NCBI RefSeq assembly: GCF_025949695.1
Contig: NZ_JAPDFL010000001.1
Coordinates: 1,160,001 to 1,224,000 of the forward strand
Length of the DNA stretch: 64,000 bases
DNA from: Pararhodobacter zhoushanensis
GTDB taxonomy: Bacteria > Pseudomonadota > Alphaproteobacteria > Rhodobacterales > Rhodobacteraceae
Direction of reading: 5' to 3'
The notes beneath the pieces were generated by a model, which had not been told where the DNA came from, made no database searches, and saw nothing but the letters and a program-made list of their open reading frames with translations. Made by a program: the position numbers and the translations under genes. Of the stretch, positions 1-8,701 are shown piece by piece. Within the stretch, counting starts at the first letter, position 1. Each line of letters starts with the position of its first letter.

Positions 1-55
1 CCCCTCACCCGTCGATGCCCTCACCCGTCGATGCCCTCACCCGTCGATGCCCTCA
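1..55. repeat. 16-bp tandem repeat at the 3' end of the ABC exporter gene
   Basis: Three exact copies of CCCTCACCCGTCGATG occupy 2-17, 18-33 and 34-49, followed by a diverged copy (CCCTCAGCCTTCGATG, 50-65) that encodes the last codons and stop of the minus-strand exporter. The array begins at the window edge, so its full length is unknown. Each unit contains a minus-strand TGA, so the copies repeat the end of the gene without lengthening the protein. Confidence 0.85.
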
Positions 56-1855
56 GCCTTCGATGGTGGCGAAATCCGCAGCGCCGTCGGTGAACTGCAA
101 TCGTGCCAGCCGGGCGTAAAGCCCGCCTTGGGCGACCAGCTCGGCATGGGTGCCCTCGGCCTCGATCTTGCCGTTCTGGAACACCACGATCCGGTCTGCC
201 TTGCGTACCGTGGCCAACCGGTGCGCGACCACGATGGTCGTGCGCCCCTGCGACAGCCGCTCGACCGCGCTCTGCACCAGCCGCTCGCTTTCGGCGTCCA
301 GCGCCGAGGTCGCCTCGTCCAGCAACAGCACCGGCGCGTCGCGCAGGATGGCGCGGGCGATGGCGATGCGTTGTTTCTGCCCACCCGACAGCATCACGCC
401 GCGTTCGCCCAGCTGGGTGTCATACCCCTCGGGCAGCGCGGCGATGAAGTCATGCGCGGCGGCGGCTTTGGCGGCCTCGTCGATTTCGGCGTCGGTGGCG
501 CTCAGGCGGCCAAAGCGGATGTTCTCGCGCGCCGAGGTGGCAAAGATCACCGGGTCCTGCGGCACCAGCGCCATCGCGCCGCGCAGATCGGCGCGGGTCA
601 GGTCGCGCAGGTCGATGCCGTCCAGCGTGATCGCCCCCTGCTGCGGGTCATAAAACCGCATCATCATCTGGATGATCGTCGATTTCCCGGCACCTGAAGG
701 ACCGACCAGCGCCACCGTCTCACCCGGCTTGACCGACAGCGAGATCCCGTCCAGCGCCGATTGCTTCGGGCGCGAGGGATAGTTGAAGCGCACGTTCTCG
801 AAGGCCACGGCGCCGCGCACCGGCGCGGGCAGCGCGACCGGCTTCTCGGGGTCCAGCACCGTATCGATGACGCCCAGCAGCTCGACCAGCCGCTCGGTCG
901 CCCCCGCCGCGCGTTGCAGCTCGCCCCAGATTTCCGACAGCGCGCCGACCGCACCTGCGACCAGCACCGAATAGATCACGAACTGCACCAGCTCGCCGAT
1001 CGACATCGTGCCCGCGCGCACGTCCAGCGCACCGATCCACAGCACGCCGACGATGCCCGAAAACACCAGCATGATGATCAGGAAGGTCATGATCGCGCGA
1101 GTCATCGTGCGCGTCATGGCGACGTCGAAGCTTTTCTCGGTGACCGTGTCGAAGCCTTGGATCGAGCGTGGCTCATGGGTAAAGGCCTGCACCGTCTGCG
1201 CCGCCCCCAGCGCCTCGGACGCGGTGCCCGACGACGCGGCGATCCAGTCCTGGTTTTGCCGCGACAGCGTGCGCATCCGGCGGCCCAGCACGATGATCGG
1301 CACCACCACCGCAGGCACCAGCAGCAGCACCAGACCGGTCAGCTTGGCCGATGTCAGCCCCAGCAGGGCAAGGCCGCCGACCAGCATCAACAGGTTGCGC
1401 AGGGCGATGGACATGGACGAGCCGACGATGGACTGGATCAGCGTCGTGTCGGTGGTGATGCGCGACAGCACCTCGCCCGACATGATCTTTTCAAAAAACG
1501 CCGGTGACATGCCGATCACGCGGGCGAACAGCGCCTTGCGCAGATCGGCCACCACGCGCTCGCCCAGCCGCGTCACCATGTAATAGCGCGCCGCACTGCC
1601 GGTCGCGAGCAGCGCCGCCAGCCCCAAGGCCGCCACGAAATACTCATTGAGCAGCACCAGATCGCCGCCGCTGAACCCGTCGACCACCCGGCGCACCGCC
1701 AGCGGCAGCGCCAGCGAGATCCCGGCGGTGATCACCAGCGCCAGAAACGCGCTGATCAGCAAGACACGGTAAGGTCTGAGATAGGGCCACAGCCCGGACA
1801 GCGCCCCGATCCGGCGCGACACCGCACGGGTCTCGGTCTGCGAAACGTCGGTCAT
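53..1855 (-). CDS. ABC exporter, fused permease-ATPase (MsbA/ABCB type)
   Basis: A 600-residue half-transporter with a membrane domain (about residues 20-320, several hydrophobic spans) followed by an ATP-binding domain. Visible motifs are Walker A GPSGAGKS (385-392), Q-loop Q433, signature LSGGQ (489-493), Walker B LLLDEA (near 509-514) and switch histidine H545. Proteins of this build homodimerise in the inner membrane and export lipids or drugs; the substrate cannot be read from the sequence. The start at 1855 was chosen because AGGAAAGG lies just upstream and the protein then begins with a normal cytosolic lead-in; the frame is open further upstream but that part looks non-coding. Its 3' end lies in a 16-bp tandem repeat. 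It is divergent from the gene at 2131. Confidence 0.9.
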   Translation of the reverse strand: MTDVSQTETRAVSRRIGALSGLWPYLRPYRVLLISAFLALVITAGISLALPLAVRRVVDGFSGGDLVLLNEYFVAALGLAALLATGSAARYYMVTRLGERVVADLRKALFARVIGMSPAFFEKIMSGEVLSRITTDTTLIQSIVGSSMSIALRNLLMLVGGLALLGLTSAKLTGLVLLLVPAVVVPIIVLGRRMRTLSRQNQDWIAASSGTASEALGAAQTVQAFTHEPRSIQGFDTVTEKSFDVAMTRTMTRAIMTFLIIMLVFSGIVGVLWIGALDVRAGTMSIGELVQFVIYSVLVAGAVGALSEIWGELQRAAGATERLVELLGVIDTVLDPEKPVALPAPVRGAVAFENVRFNYPSRPKQSALDGISLSVKPGETVALVGPSGAGKSTIIQMMMRFYDPQQGAITLDGIDLRDLTRADLRGAMALVPQDPVIFATSARENIRFGRLSATDAEIDEAAKAAAAHDFIAALPEGYDTQLGERGVMLSGGQKQRIAIARAILRDAPVLLLDEATSALDAESERLVQSAVERLSQGRTTIVVAHRLATVRKADRIVVFQNGKIEAEGTHAELVAQGGLYARLARLQFTDGAADFATIEG

Positions 1856-2130
1856 GGCGTGCCTTTCCTGAAGCTGTGCGCCTTCGCATGTAGGCAACGC
1901 AGGCCCATTGAGCAAGCGACAGCCTGACGCGGGGTGTCTATGTGTGTCCCAAGGGCTGGGGCCAAGCGGTCGATCACGCGCCCGAGGGTGCCCGCCAGCA
2001 CCGCAGCCCCGGACGGTCTGCGCGCCTTTCCGCGCGATCACGCGGCGCTGCCACATTGGTGATCGCCGCACACTTGTCGGTTGATTGGCGCAAAGGCATT
2101 CTGCAGCTTTCCCCACCCGGAGTTCTAGTC

Positions 2131-4050
2131 ATGACATTTCCCCTGATCCGCCTGCGTCGCGCGATGATTTTGTCGCTCAGCGGGCTGGCCCTGGCGCTGC
2201 CGCTGGCTGCCGAAACGGCCATCCATGCGGTCACCCTGTCCACTGCTGGCCTCGCCATGATCGAAGCGGAAGGCCAGCTGGGCACCGAGCCGATCCGCTT
2301 GTCCGTCGCCCGCGACGACATCGACGATTTCCTCAAAAGCCTGTGGGTGCTGGACCCGGCAGGTGCTGTGCCCTTTGTCACCATGACCGGCCCCGGTTCG
2401 TTCGAGGATGCCTTTGCGCATTTCCCCTTTGGCCCGCAGGATGTGACCGACCCGGCCCGCCTGATGTCCACCATGGTCGGCGCACCGCTGGTGGTCGAGC
2501 GGAGGGGCGAGACGTGGCAGGGGCTGAACATGGGCGTCACCCAGCGCCCCTGCGAGCACGGGCCCTGCAATGTGCTGAACCTTCAGGGCGAGGACGGCGT
2601 GATGCACAGCTACGTCATGGATGACGCGCTGGGTGTCCGCTTTGCCGATGCCGCCGATCAGGCCACGCTGACCGACGCCCTGCGCGCCTGGCGCGGTGCC
2701 GCCAACCCGCGCCGGGTGGAGCTGACGCTGGACAGCGACAACGAGACCCCGCGCGATGTCGGGATGGTCTATCTGCAAAACGCCCCGCTCTGGCGCACCG
2801 CCTGGCGCGCCGTTGACACGCCCGAGGGCATCCGCCTGATCGGCTGGGCCGTGGTCGAGAATACCACCGGCATCGACTGGGATGACATCGAGCTGACGCT
2901 GGCCACCGGCTCGGTTCGCGCAATCTCGGCCCGCCTGTACGAGCGCCGCTATGCCGAGCGCGAAGAGGCCGCGATGGACGGCCGCAGCGCGCCGGTGCCG
3001 GCGACGGCCATGTTCCGTGGCGCGATAGGCGCGATGGCCGAAAGCGTCCCGGCCCCCGCCCCGATGGCGATGGCCGACAGCGCCGCCTCGATCGGGATCA
3101 CCGCCGATGATGGCGACAGCTTCAGCCGCTTCACGCTGGATACGCCGGTAACGCTGGCCGCAGGCCAGATGATGAGCGTGCCGTTCCTGTCGGAGCTCCT
3201 CACCGATGCCCGCCTGACGCTCTATCGCGGCGGCTCGGGCCAGTTGCACCCGGTGATCGCCCTGTCGCTGGAAAATCCGCTGCCCCTGCGCCTGCCTGCC
3301 GGTGTGCTGACCCTCTATGAGGACGGGCGCGGCCATGCCGGTGATGCGATGATCCCCGAAATGGCCCCCGGCGCGACCGAGGTTGTCGATTTCGCCCGCG
3401 ACACGGCGGTCGAGGTGCGCGAGGACCGCGCCAACACCGAAACCGTGCGCGAGATGCGGCTGGCCAACGGGTTGCTCTACGTGACCGAGGATCTGGAACG
3501 CCGCGTCACCTACCGGATCGAGGGCGCGCCGCAGGCCGACCGCGAGATCACCATCGACCACCCGCGCAACGCCGACTGGACCGTCTCCAGCACCACCGGG
3601 GCCGAGGAACGCCCCGATGCCTGGCGCTGGGTCGTGCCGGTTGCGGCCGCGGAAAGCGCCAGCCTTGTGGTGACCGAGCGCCAGCCGCGCATCCGCCGTG
3701 TCGGGTTGATGGACATCGATCTGGGCACGCTGGCCTACTGGCAGGGCCGCACGCTGGACCCGCAGGTCCGCGCGACGCTGGAACAGCTGGCCGATCTGCG
3801 CCGCCAGATCAGCGACACCGAGGTCGAGCAGCGCCGTCTGGCCAACGACACGCAGACGCTGGAGCGCGAGCAGTCGCGGCTGGTCAACCTGATCGTGCAG
3901 CTGGGCGATGACAGTCAGGCCAACCGCGAGCGCCGCGCCCGCGTCGATGCGATCGACGGCCAGATCGCCGACGCGCAGGCGGCGTCCGAAGCGGCAGCGC
4001 AGCGGATCACCGAGCTGCGGGCCGAGATTGCCGCGCTGATCGGCGGCTGA
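2131..4050 (+). CDS. exported DUF4139-like protein with C-terminal coiled coil
   Basis: A 639-residue protein with a signal peptide (basic MTFPLIRLRRA, then a hydrophobic stretch ending LPLAAETA near residue 30). The middle contains a run resembling DUF4139 (W..VENTTGIDWDDIELTLATG, about residues 255-275), a beta-rich domain in secreted proteins of unknown role. Residues about 550-635 are rich in Q, E, R and A with heptad spacing (ADLRRQISDTEVEQRRL), so a coiled coil is likely. The start follows from the signal peptide; the frame is open upstream to 1942 but that part looks non-coding. It stands alone between a divergent exporter and a convergent dioxygenase. The family call is by resemblance only. 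Confidence 0.65.
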   Translation: MTFPLIRLRRAMILSLSGLALALPLAAETAIHAVTLSTAGLAMIEAEGQLGTEPIRLSVARDDIDDFLKSLWVLDPAGAVPFVTMTGPGSFEDAFAHFPFGPQDVTDPARLMSTMVGAPLVVERRGETWQGLNMGVTQRPCEHGPCNVLNLQGEDGVMHSYVMDDALGVRFADAADQATLTDALRAWRGAANPRRVELTLDSDNETPRDVGMVYLQNAPLWRTAWRAVDTPEGIRLIGWAVVENTTGIDWDDIELTLATGSVRAISARLYERRYAEREEAAMDGRSAPVPATAMFRGAIGAMAESVPAPAPMAMADSAASIGITADDGDSFSRFTLDTPVTLAAGQMMSVPFLSELLTDARLTLYRGGSGQLHPVIALSLENPLPLRLPAGVLTLYEDGRGHAGDAMIPEMAPGATEVVDFARDTAVEVREDRANTETVREMRLANGLLYVTEDLERRVTYRIEGAPQADREITIDHPRNADWTVSSTTGAEERPDAWRWVVPVAAAESASLVVTERQPRIRRVGLMDIDLGTLAYWQGRTLDPQVRATLEQLADLRRQISDTEVEQRRLANDTQTLEREQSRLVNLIVQLGDDSQANRERRARVDAIDGQIADAQAASEAAAQRITELRAEIAALIGG

Positions 4051-4105
4051 CAGAACAAGGCGGCCATCCGGGTTTCGGGTGGCCGCGCTCTTTTCCGCTC
4101 AGGCG

Positions 4106-4900
4106 TCAGCCGAACTGATAGCTCGACGCGGTGACGCCGCCCATCAGGCCGACATCGTGATAGATCCGGGTCGCAGCCTCGCCCTCAGCCGCGCCCAGGG
4201 CGGCGAAGATCGGCACAAAGTGATCCTCCTCCTTGTGGCACACGCGGGCATAGGGCGCGCTTTCCCAGTCGAGCAGGCTTTGCGTGCGCGCCTCGGGCGC
4301 TTCCTGCAGCGCCTCGTCCAGCCAGGCGTCGAACGCCTCGGACGGCACCTTGGCCCCCGGCCCGAAAAGACGCAGGTTGTGATAGCTCAGCCCCGAGCCG
4401 ACGATCATCACCCCTTCATCCCGCAAAGGGGCCAGCGCGCGGCCCATGGCGAGGTGTTCGGCGGGGGAATAGTTCCGGTTCAGCGAGATCTGGTAGACCG
4501 GCACATTCGCTTCGGGGAACATGATGTAGAGCGGCACGAAGGTGCCGTGATCATAGCCTTGCACGGTGTCCAGATGGGTCGGCAGACCGGCAGCGGCCAG
4601 CAGATCGCGGGTCCGCGCGGCGATGTCGGGCGCGCCGGGGGCGGGGTAGGTGATCTTGTAGGTCTCCGGCGGGAAGCCCGAGTAATCATAGACCATCGGC
4701 GGGTTGGGATGCGCCATCACGGCGAAATCGTCGCCCTCCCAATGGCCCGAGATCGACAGGACCGCCCTGGGGAGTTCCGGCAGATCGGCGACCATCTTCT
4801 TGAGCGAGGCCTCCAGATTGACGAATTGCGCGCGCATCTGCGGGATCCACGGCCAGGGTCCGCCGCCGTGCGAGATGAAATAGGTGGGAAGACGGGTCAT
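4106..4900 (-). CDS. DODA-type extradiol ring-opening dioxygenase (LigB superfamily)
   Basis: A 264-residue protein resembling 4,5-DOPA extradiol dioxygenase/YgiD proteins. Likely metal-binding or catalytic histidines are visible in SHGGG (H11), SGHWE (H53), GYDHGTFVPL (H118), SYHN (H174) and HKEEDHFVP (H222, H227). Family members cleave catecholic rings with a non-haem metal; the true substrate is unknown. The start at 4900 has a strong AAGGAGG ribosome site 8 bases upstream. About 95 bases upstream of the start lies a 19-bp palindrome inside a sequence shared with the MetE-like gene at 6470-7591, suggesting common control. Confidence 0.85.
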   Translation of the reverse strand: MTRLPTYFISHGGGPWPWIPQMRAQFVNLEASLKKMVADLPELPRAVLSISGHWEGDDFAVMAHPNPPMVYDYSGFPPETYKITYPAPGAPDIAARTRDLLAAAGLPTHLDTVQGYDHGTFVPLYIMFPEANVPVYQISLNRNYSPAEHLAMGRALAPLRDEGVMIVGSGLSYHNLRLFGPGAKVPSEAFDAWLDEALQEAPEARTQSLLDWESAPYARVCHKEEDHFVPIFAALGAAEGEAATRIYHDVGLMGGVTASSYQFG

Positions 4901-4994
4901 GTCGGGGCCTCCTTGAGGGAACTGACCCTTGATATGGACGACCGGGGCCCCGCTGAGAAGCCACATCGGCGCACAGGGAGTGTGCGGTTGGGGA

Positions 4995-5074
4995 CTGTCC
5001 CACGATGGGACAGGCAAGTGGGGTGAGGGATTTCAGGGGGTTAGGGGGAGGGGTTAGGGATTTGGTAAGGGGTT
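4995..5074 (-). promoter_or_regulatory. shared upstream element, copy 1, with 19-bp palindrome
   Basis: Bases 4995-5013 read CTGTCCCACGATGGGACAG, a perfect inverted repeat around a CGA centre. From 4996 to 5074 the sequence matches 7683-7761 at about 69 of 79 positions by eye with no gaps. Both copies lie 90-95 bases upstream of minus-strand start codons. This is most simply an operator/promoter block recognised by the same dimeric regulator. The rest of the gap between 4901 and 5270 holds no recognisable gene. Confidence 0.6.
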
Positions 5075-5270
5075 GGGGGGATTCGGCCCAACCTGCCGTT
5101 CTTAGGTCACGCAGTGGCTAGAGACCGCCAGCCCGAGCCAGCCTCAACTCAGAATCCCAACGTATGATAGCAGGCTCCCGCCCGAGCATACCATTTCGGT
5201 CAGGATACTGACCATTGGCTGTCATATTTCCTGGTATTGCTAGTGGCTATATCGCCCTTCCAAGCACGGC

Positions 5271-5986
5271 TTACGTCGACCTTGGCTTATTGCGAATGAC
5301 CACTATCGTTTCATCGCTATCCTCTTGAGGGCGCCGGCTCATTGGTTCGCCAAATTTGGTCATCCGTAGATTGGAGTCGAAATAGTAAGCGAGAAAAATC
5401 AGTGCAGAGAGTCCAGGTAGTACAATTGTAACCAACGAATTCGGTCCAAAAAATATCGCTACCGAAGTTGCGCCAATAAGTATCCACATTAATAGCGTAA
5501 ATCCCGCCATAAGCTCGTTTATTTTTGAAACACTATAGGGCGCTTCATATTTAGGCACGGGATATGTCTTGTAAATAGCGCCTGAAATTCTATCCTCAAT
5601 GAAATCAACGTGGCGCTCCCAGTTATTTTGCCAAAACTTTGCTCCGCGAAGAAGAAGAAGCCAAGCAAAGGCCGTAAACACCCCAAAGCACCAAATGGCA
5701 ACGATAACCACTGATCTAACCCAAACGAGATGGCAATGTCCGCTTGTTTGAGGTGCAATCGGAAGACATTCTTCATTCAAGGGACCTGTCGATAAAATGA
5801 CAGCCAAACCTGCTAAAGCGGCGCCTTGCAGAGTCCAAAGGTATGCGCTTCTACGCCAATACATTTCGATCTCAAATTTTCGGATGTCGTGAACCTTATC
5901 ATATGCCTCACGTAGCTTTTTTTCTCTTCGGGATCATTGCTATCGGGGTTTATGCCCAGTGCGTCAAAGTATTTATCCTGCGACAT
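5271..5986 (-). CDS. membrane protein of unknown function, frame broken at an A7 run
   Basis: The reconstructed protein is about 238 residues. The first part (MSQDKYFDALGINPDSND, start at 5986, with AAGGAG six bases upstream) is in one frame; the remainder (LREAYDKVHDIRKFEIEMYW and beyond) is in the -1 frame. The switch falls at seven A's on the coding strand (plus-strand T run 5917-5923). Adding one A gives a continuous protein, with two spans near residues 45-110 and two more near 155-205. The soluble N-terminus followed by FEIEMYWRR resembles uncharacterised bacterial membrane proteins. Base composition is clearly more AT-rich than its neighbours, so it may be acquired. The break may be slippage, a mutation or a read error. 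Confidence 0.6.
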
Positions 5987-6437
5987 ATTGTCTCCTTATG
6001 AACTAGATCGATCCACAACGTGCGAACCCTAAAGTTGTCAAGAAAGCTACAACGACAACTTCTAGGTGCGCGCTCGGCTAATAGGCCACATTAGATACTC
6101 TGAGCGCTTATGGGTTGACGGCCAGCCAATTCTATTGAGGCTAGAAAGGAATAGGGTATTTGGTTGGAAGTGTATTGCAATTATCCGATACAAGTAAGTA
6201 ATTAAATTTCCGTTTCCGAGAAGAAGCCTGACTTTGCAAACTATGCTTTCTGCCCATATTGGAGGTCGGCGCAAGTCGCAGCTAAAGTCCGCTAGCTTCC
6301 CTTTGCGGATTCTTCATCCCTTAGCCGACGCTCTCGCCCGACCAGTGTTGCCCACGCCTCGCTCGCTGTCGGCCGAACACCAGAAATGTCGCCGGGACCG
6401 GTTTATGCGACTAAAAAATTGCCTGCCGGTCTGCTGC
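5987..6437. other. AT-rich stretch without a convincing gene
   Basis: About 450 bases between the AT-rich membrane gene and the MetE-like gene. Two open frames of about 70 codons (6062-6274 minus, 6234-6452 plus) have no ribosome site, no familiar motif and poor codon bias. The left half is AT-rich like the adjoining membrane gene; the right half (after about 6290) returns toward the surrounding GC content. I see no attachment site or transposase remnant. Confidence 0.5.
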
Positions 6438-6462
6438 GGCGGCGGGTGGTAACCCCGCCGCC
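6438..6462 (-). terminator. probable terminator of the MetE-like gene
   Basis: GGCGGCGGG (6438-6446) and CCCGCCGCC (6454-6462) form a 9-bp GC stem with a 7-base loop, starting 8 bases past the MetE-like stop codon. No immediate T-run follows on the minus strand; TTTTTT appears about 22 bases further on. Confidence 0.5.
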
Positions 6463-6469
6463 CAAATAA

Positions 6470-7591
6470 TTAAGCCGACGCCAGATCCGCCCCGATCCGC
6501 AGGTTTCTGAGCTTTTTCCACGTCACCTCGGGGTCGATCTTGCCATACCCGGCGAAGGTACCAAAGCCGCAGTCGGTGCTGGCGATGACGCGGTCCTGAC
6601 CGACGATGTCGATAAAGCGTTGCAGGCGTTGGGCGATCAGGCGGGGGTGTTCGACGTAGTTCGAGCAGGTGTCGATCACGCCGGGTGCGAGGATCTTGTC
6701 GTCCGGAATGTCGGCGTCGCGCCAGACGGTCCATTCGTGCTCGTGGCAGGGGTTGGCGCTCTCGAACAGCACGGTGTTGGGGCGGGCCGAGAGCACCACG
6801 TCGATCACCGCCTCGAGCGGGATGTCGTGGTCATGCGGTCCCTCGTAGTTGCCCCAGCACAGGTGCATGCGCATGCGGTCGGCGGGCAGGCCCTCGGTCG
6901 CGGCGTTCAGGGCCTCGACATTGGCGGCGGCGATCTTGACGAACTCGTCCTGCGACATGTCCTGATAGCCGGTATGGGCGGACATGGCGAGGTCGGGGCA
7001 GTCGAACTGGATGTCGAGGCCGGCGTCGAGGATCGCCTCATACTCGGGGCGCATCGCGGTGACGAGGGCGTCGAGATAGGCCTCGTGGCTGGGGTAGTAG
7101 CGGTTCACCTGAAAGGCGGTGATCAGGCCCGGCGAGGCGGCGTTCATGAAGGCGCGGGTGCCCGAGCCGTCGGCGGCCAGCGCGGTCTTGAAGCGGCGGA
7201 TGTCGTCGAGGGCGGGCTGCAGGTTGACCAGCTTGACCTCACCGATGCAGGACGCACGGGTGAATTCCTGACTGCCCATGATGGCGCTGAGCTTCTTGGC
7301 CAGCGCAGGGTGGGCGGCCATGTCCTTGGCCGGTTTGCGGTCGATATGGCCGCCAAAACCGCTGAGGCGTTCCTGCATGTAGGTGGAGTAGCCGACCTTG
7401 CCCAGCTCGCCGTCCGAGATGATCGAGACCCCGGCGTCGCGCTGGTGTTTGATCGCGTCGGCGATGGCGGCTTCAACCGCGGCTTCGAAGGCGGCGGGAT
7501 CGTAGGCCTCGCCCTTGTCCTTGGCGATCAGCAGGGCCGAGAGGGCATCGCCGCGGGGCAGGCTGCCGACATGGGTGGTTTCGATGGTCAT
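6470..7591 (-). CDS. MetE C-terminal-domain-like methyltransferase (cobalamin-independent methionine synthase family)
   Basis: A 373-residue single-domain protein with the zinc-thiol methyltransferase pattern of the MetE C-terminal half: HLCWGN (H243, C245), a glutamate in LFESAN (E277) and a distal cysteine in STDCGFG (C341). The N-terminus THVGSLPRG is also typical. Such stand-alone proteins transfer methyl or alkyl groups to thiols; some are methionine synthases using other donors and others are epoxyalkane:coenzyme M transferases, so the substrate is open. It is not a full-length MetE (about 760 residues), which lacks nothing here but the N-terminal folate-binding half. It shares an upstream palindrome block with the dioxygenase gene at 4106-4900. 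Confidence 0.8.
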   Translation of the reverse strand: MTIETTHVGSLPRGDALSALLIAKDKGEAYDPAAFEAAVEAAIADAIKHQRDAGVSIISDGELGKVGYSTYMQERLSGFGGHIDRKPAKDMAAHPALAKKLSAIMGSQEFTRASCIGEVKLVNLQPALDDIRRFKTALAADGSGTRAFMNAASPGLITAFQVNRYYPSHEAYLDALVTAMRPEYEAILDAGLDIQFDCPDLAMSAHTGYQDMSQDEFVKIAAANVEALNAATEGLPADRMRMHLCWGNYEGPHDHDIPLEAVIDVVLSARPNTVLFESANPCHEHEWTVWRDADIPDDKILAPGVIDTCSNYVEHPRLIAQRLQRFIDIVGQDRVIASTDCGFGTFAGYGKIDPEVTWKKLRNLRIGADLASA

Positions 7592-7682
7592 GAGGGGGTT
7601 CCGGTTTGGTCAAGGGGATGCGTTGGGCGCATTTGATCACTGGGGGGCGGAAAAACAACTGGGGATTGGTCGGCGCGGGGCG

Positions 7683-7761
7683 TGTCCCCTGATGGGACAG
7701 GGAGGTGGAGTAAGGGATTTCAGCGGCTTAGGGGGAGGGGTTAAGGATTTGGCAAGGGGTT
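7683..7761 (-). promoter_or_regulatory. shared upstream element, copy 2
   Basis: TGTCCC (7683-7688) and GGGACA (7694-7699) form an inverted repeat 91 bases upstream of the MetE-like start. The following 60 bases match copy 1 at 5013-5074 closely. The remaining gap to 7918 contains no credible gene. Confidence 0.55.
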
Positions 7762-7918
7762 CGCGGGGCGAGGGCAAAGCGAGGCCAGCGTGTCAGGAAA
7801 GGGGCCGGAGCGGGCACTGACGCTGCGCGCCCGCGACGGGTCGCACGGAGTGCTGGCAAGACAGCCGGACAAACAGGGGCGGCACGGAACGCTTAGCGGG
7901 CAGCACCTGGCGCGGGTC

Positions 7919-8605
7919 TTAGCCGCCTGCCGCCCGCCATGCCAACCACCGCTTGTGCAGCTCGCCTTTGCGCAGGCCATTGGATTCGTCGAGCACTGTG
8001 CCCGAAACCAGCCTGTCCGTCAGGAAGTAACGGAAATCGTTGCGCAATTCGCACCACGCCACGATCACCCTGCTTGCCTCGCCGTAGCCAAGGACGACCG
8101 GCCAGACCGTGCGCTCGGTCTCGCGACCCTCAGCCGACCGGTAGCGCAGATGCAGTTTTCGCCCGTCACGGATCGCCTGCCGCAAAATGGCAGGGTCGAT
8201 CGGCTCAAACGGCTGAATGCGTGGCGGTGGGGTGCCTACAGTCGGTTCGACGATAAAGGGGCGCAGGGTTTCGGGAACCACCATCGTGATCTTGGCAATG
8301 AGATCCCGTGCGGCCCTCGCCAGTGTTGGATCGCCTCTGCCGGCGACCCATTGCGCGCCAAGCACGACCGCTTCGATTTCGTCCGGTGTCAGCATCAGCG
8401 GCGGCATGTCGTAATCGGCATCGAGCAGGAACCCGTATCCCGCCTCGCCAACGATGGGGACGCGCTGGCCGACAAGAACCGCAATGTCGCGGTAGACGGT
8501 GCGGCGCGACACTTCGAGTTCCTCGGCAATACGCGCGGCGGTGACCGGCTGGGTCGAGCGGCGCAGGATCTGGATGATCTGAAAGAGGCGGTCGGCGGGG
8601 CGCAT
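7919..8605 (-). CDS. YafY-type transcriptional regulator (HTH_11 plus WYL domain)
   Basis: A 228-residue regulator. Residues 1-60 form a winged helix-turn-helix (RLFQIIQILRR ... VTAARIAEELEVSRRTVYRD). The C-terminal half is a WYL-like ligand-sensing domain (RDGRKLHLRYRSAEGRE ... VLGYGEASRVIVAWCELRND). The start at 8605 gives the usual MRPADRLFQII opening; an open extension to 8692 lacks the family pattern. It is divergent from the DUF1761 gene at 8702 with a 96-base gap, so it probably controls that gene and itself. Proteins of this kind in alphaproteobacteria often sit next to small enzymes or membrane proteins they regulate. Confidence 0.85.
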   Translation of the reverse strand: MRPADRLFQIIQILRRSTQPVTAARIAEELEVSRRTVYRDIAVLVGQRVPIVGEAGYGFLLDADYDMPPLMLTPDEIEAVVLGAQWVAGRGDPTLARAARDLIAKITMVVPETLRPFIVEPTVGTPPPRIQPFEPIDPAILRQAIRDGRKLHLRYRSAEGRETERTVWPVVLGYGEASRVIVAWCELRNDFRYFLTDRLVSGTVLDESNGLRKGELHKRWLAWRAAGG

Positions 8606-8701
8606 GGCTGATGACTCCTGTTGCCATGATGCTGGCAACAGGCCTGTGTCACAAGCGGCTAACCGCAGCAATCGCGGTGCACCAACAGCCAAGGAAACAC
8701 C

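Noticed and set aside
5014..5085. CCCTAA-like runs suggesting a telomere-type or G-quadruplex array
   Set aside because: Only a few irregular units; better explained as part of the duplicated upstream block.
6062..6452. Two frames of about 70 codons in the AT-rich patch
   Set aside because: Opposite strands, overlapping, no ribosome site, and codon use unlike the neighbours.
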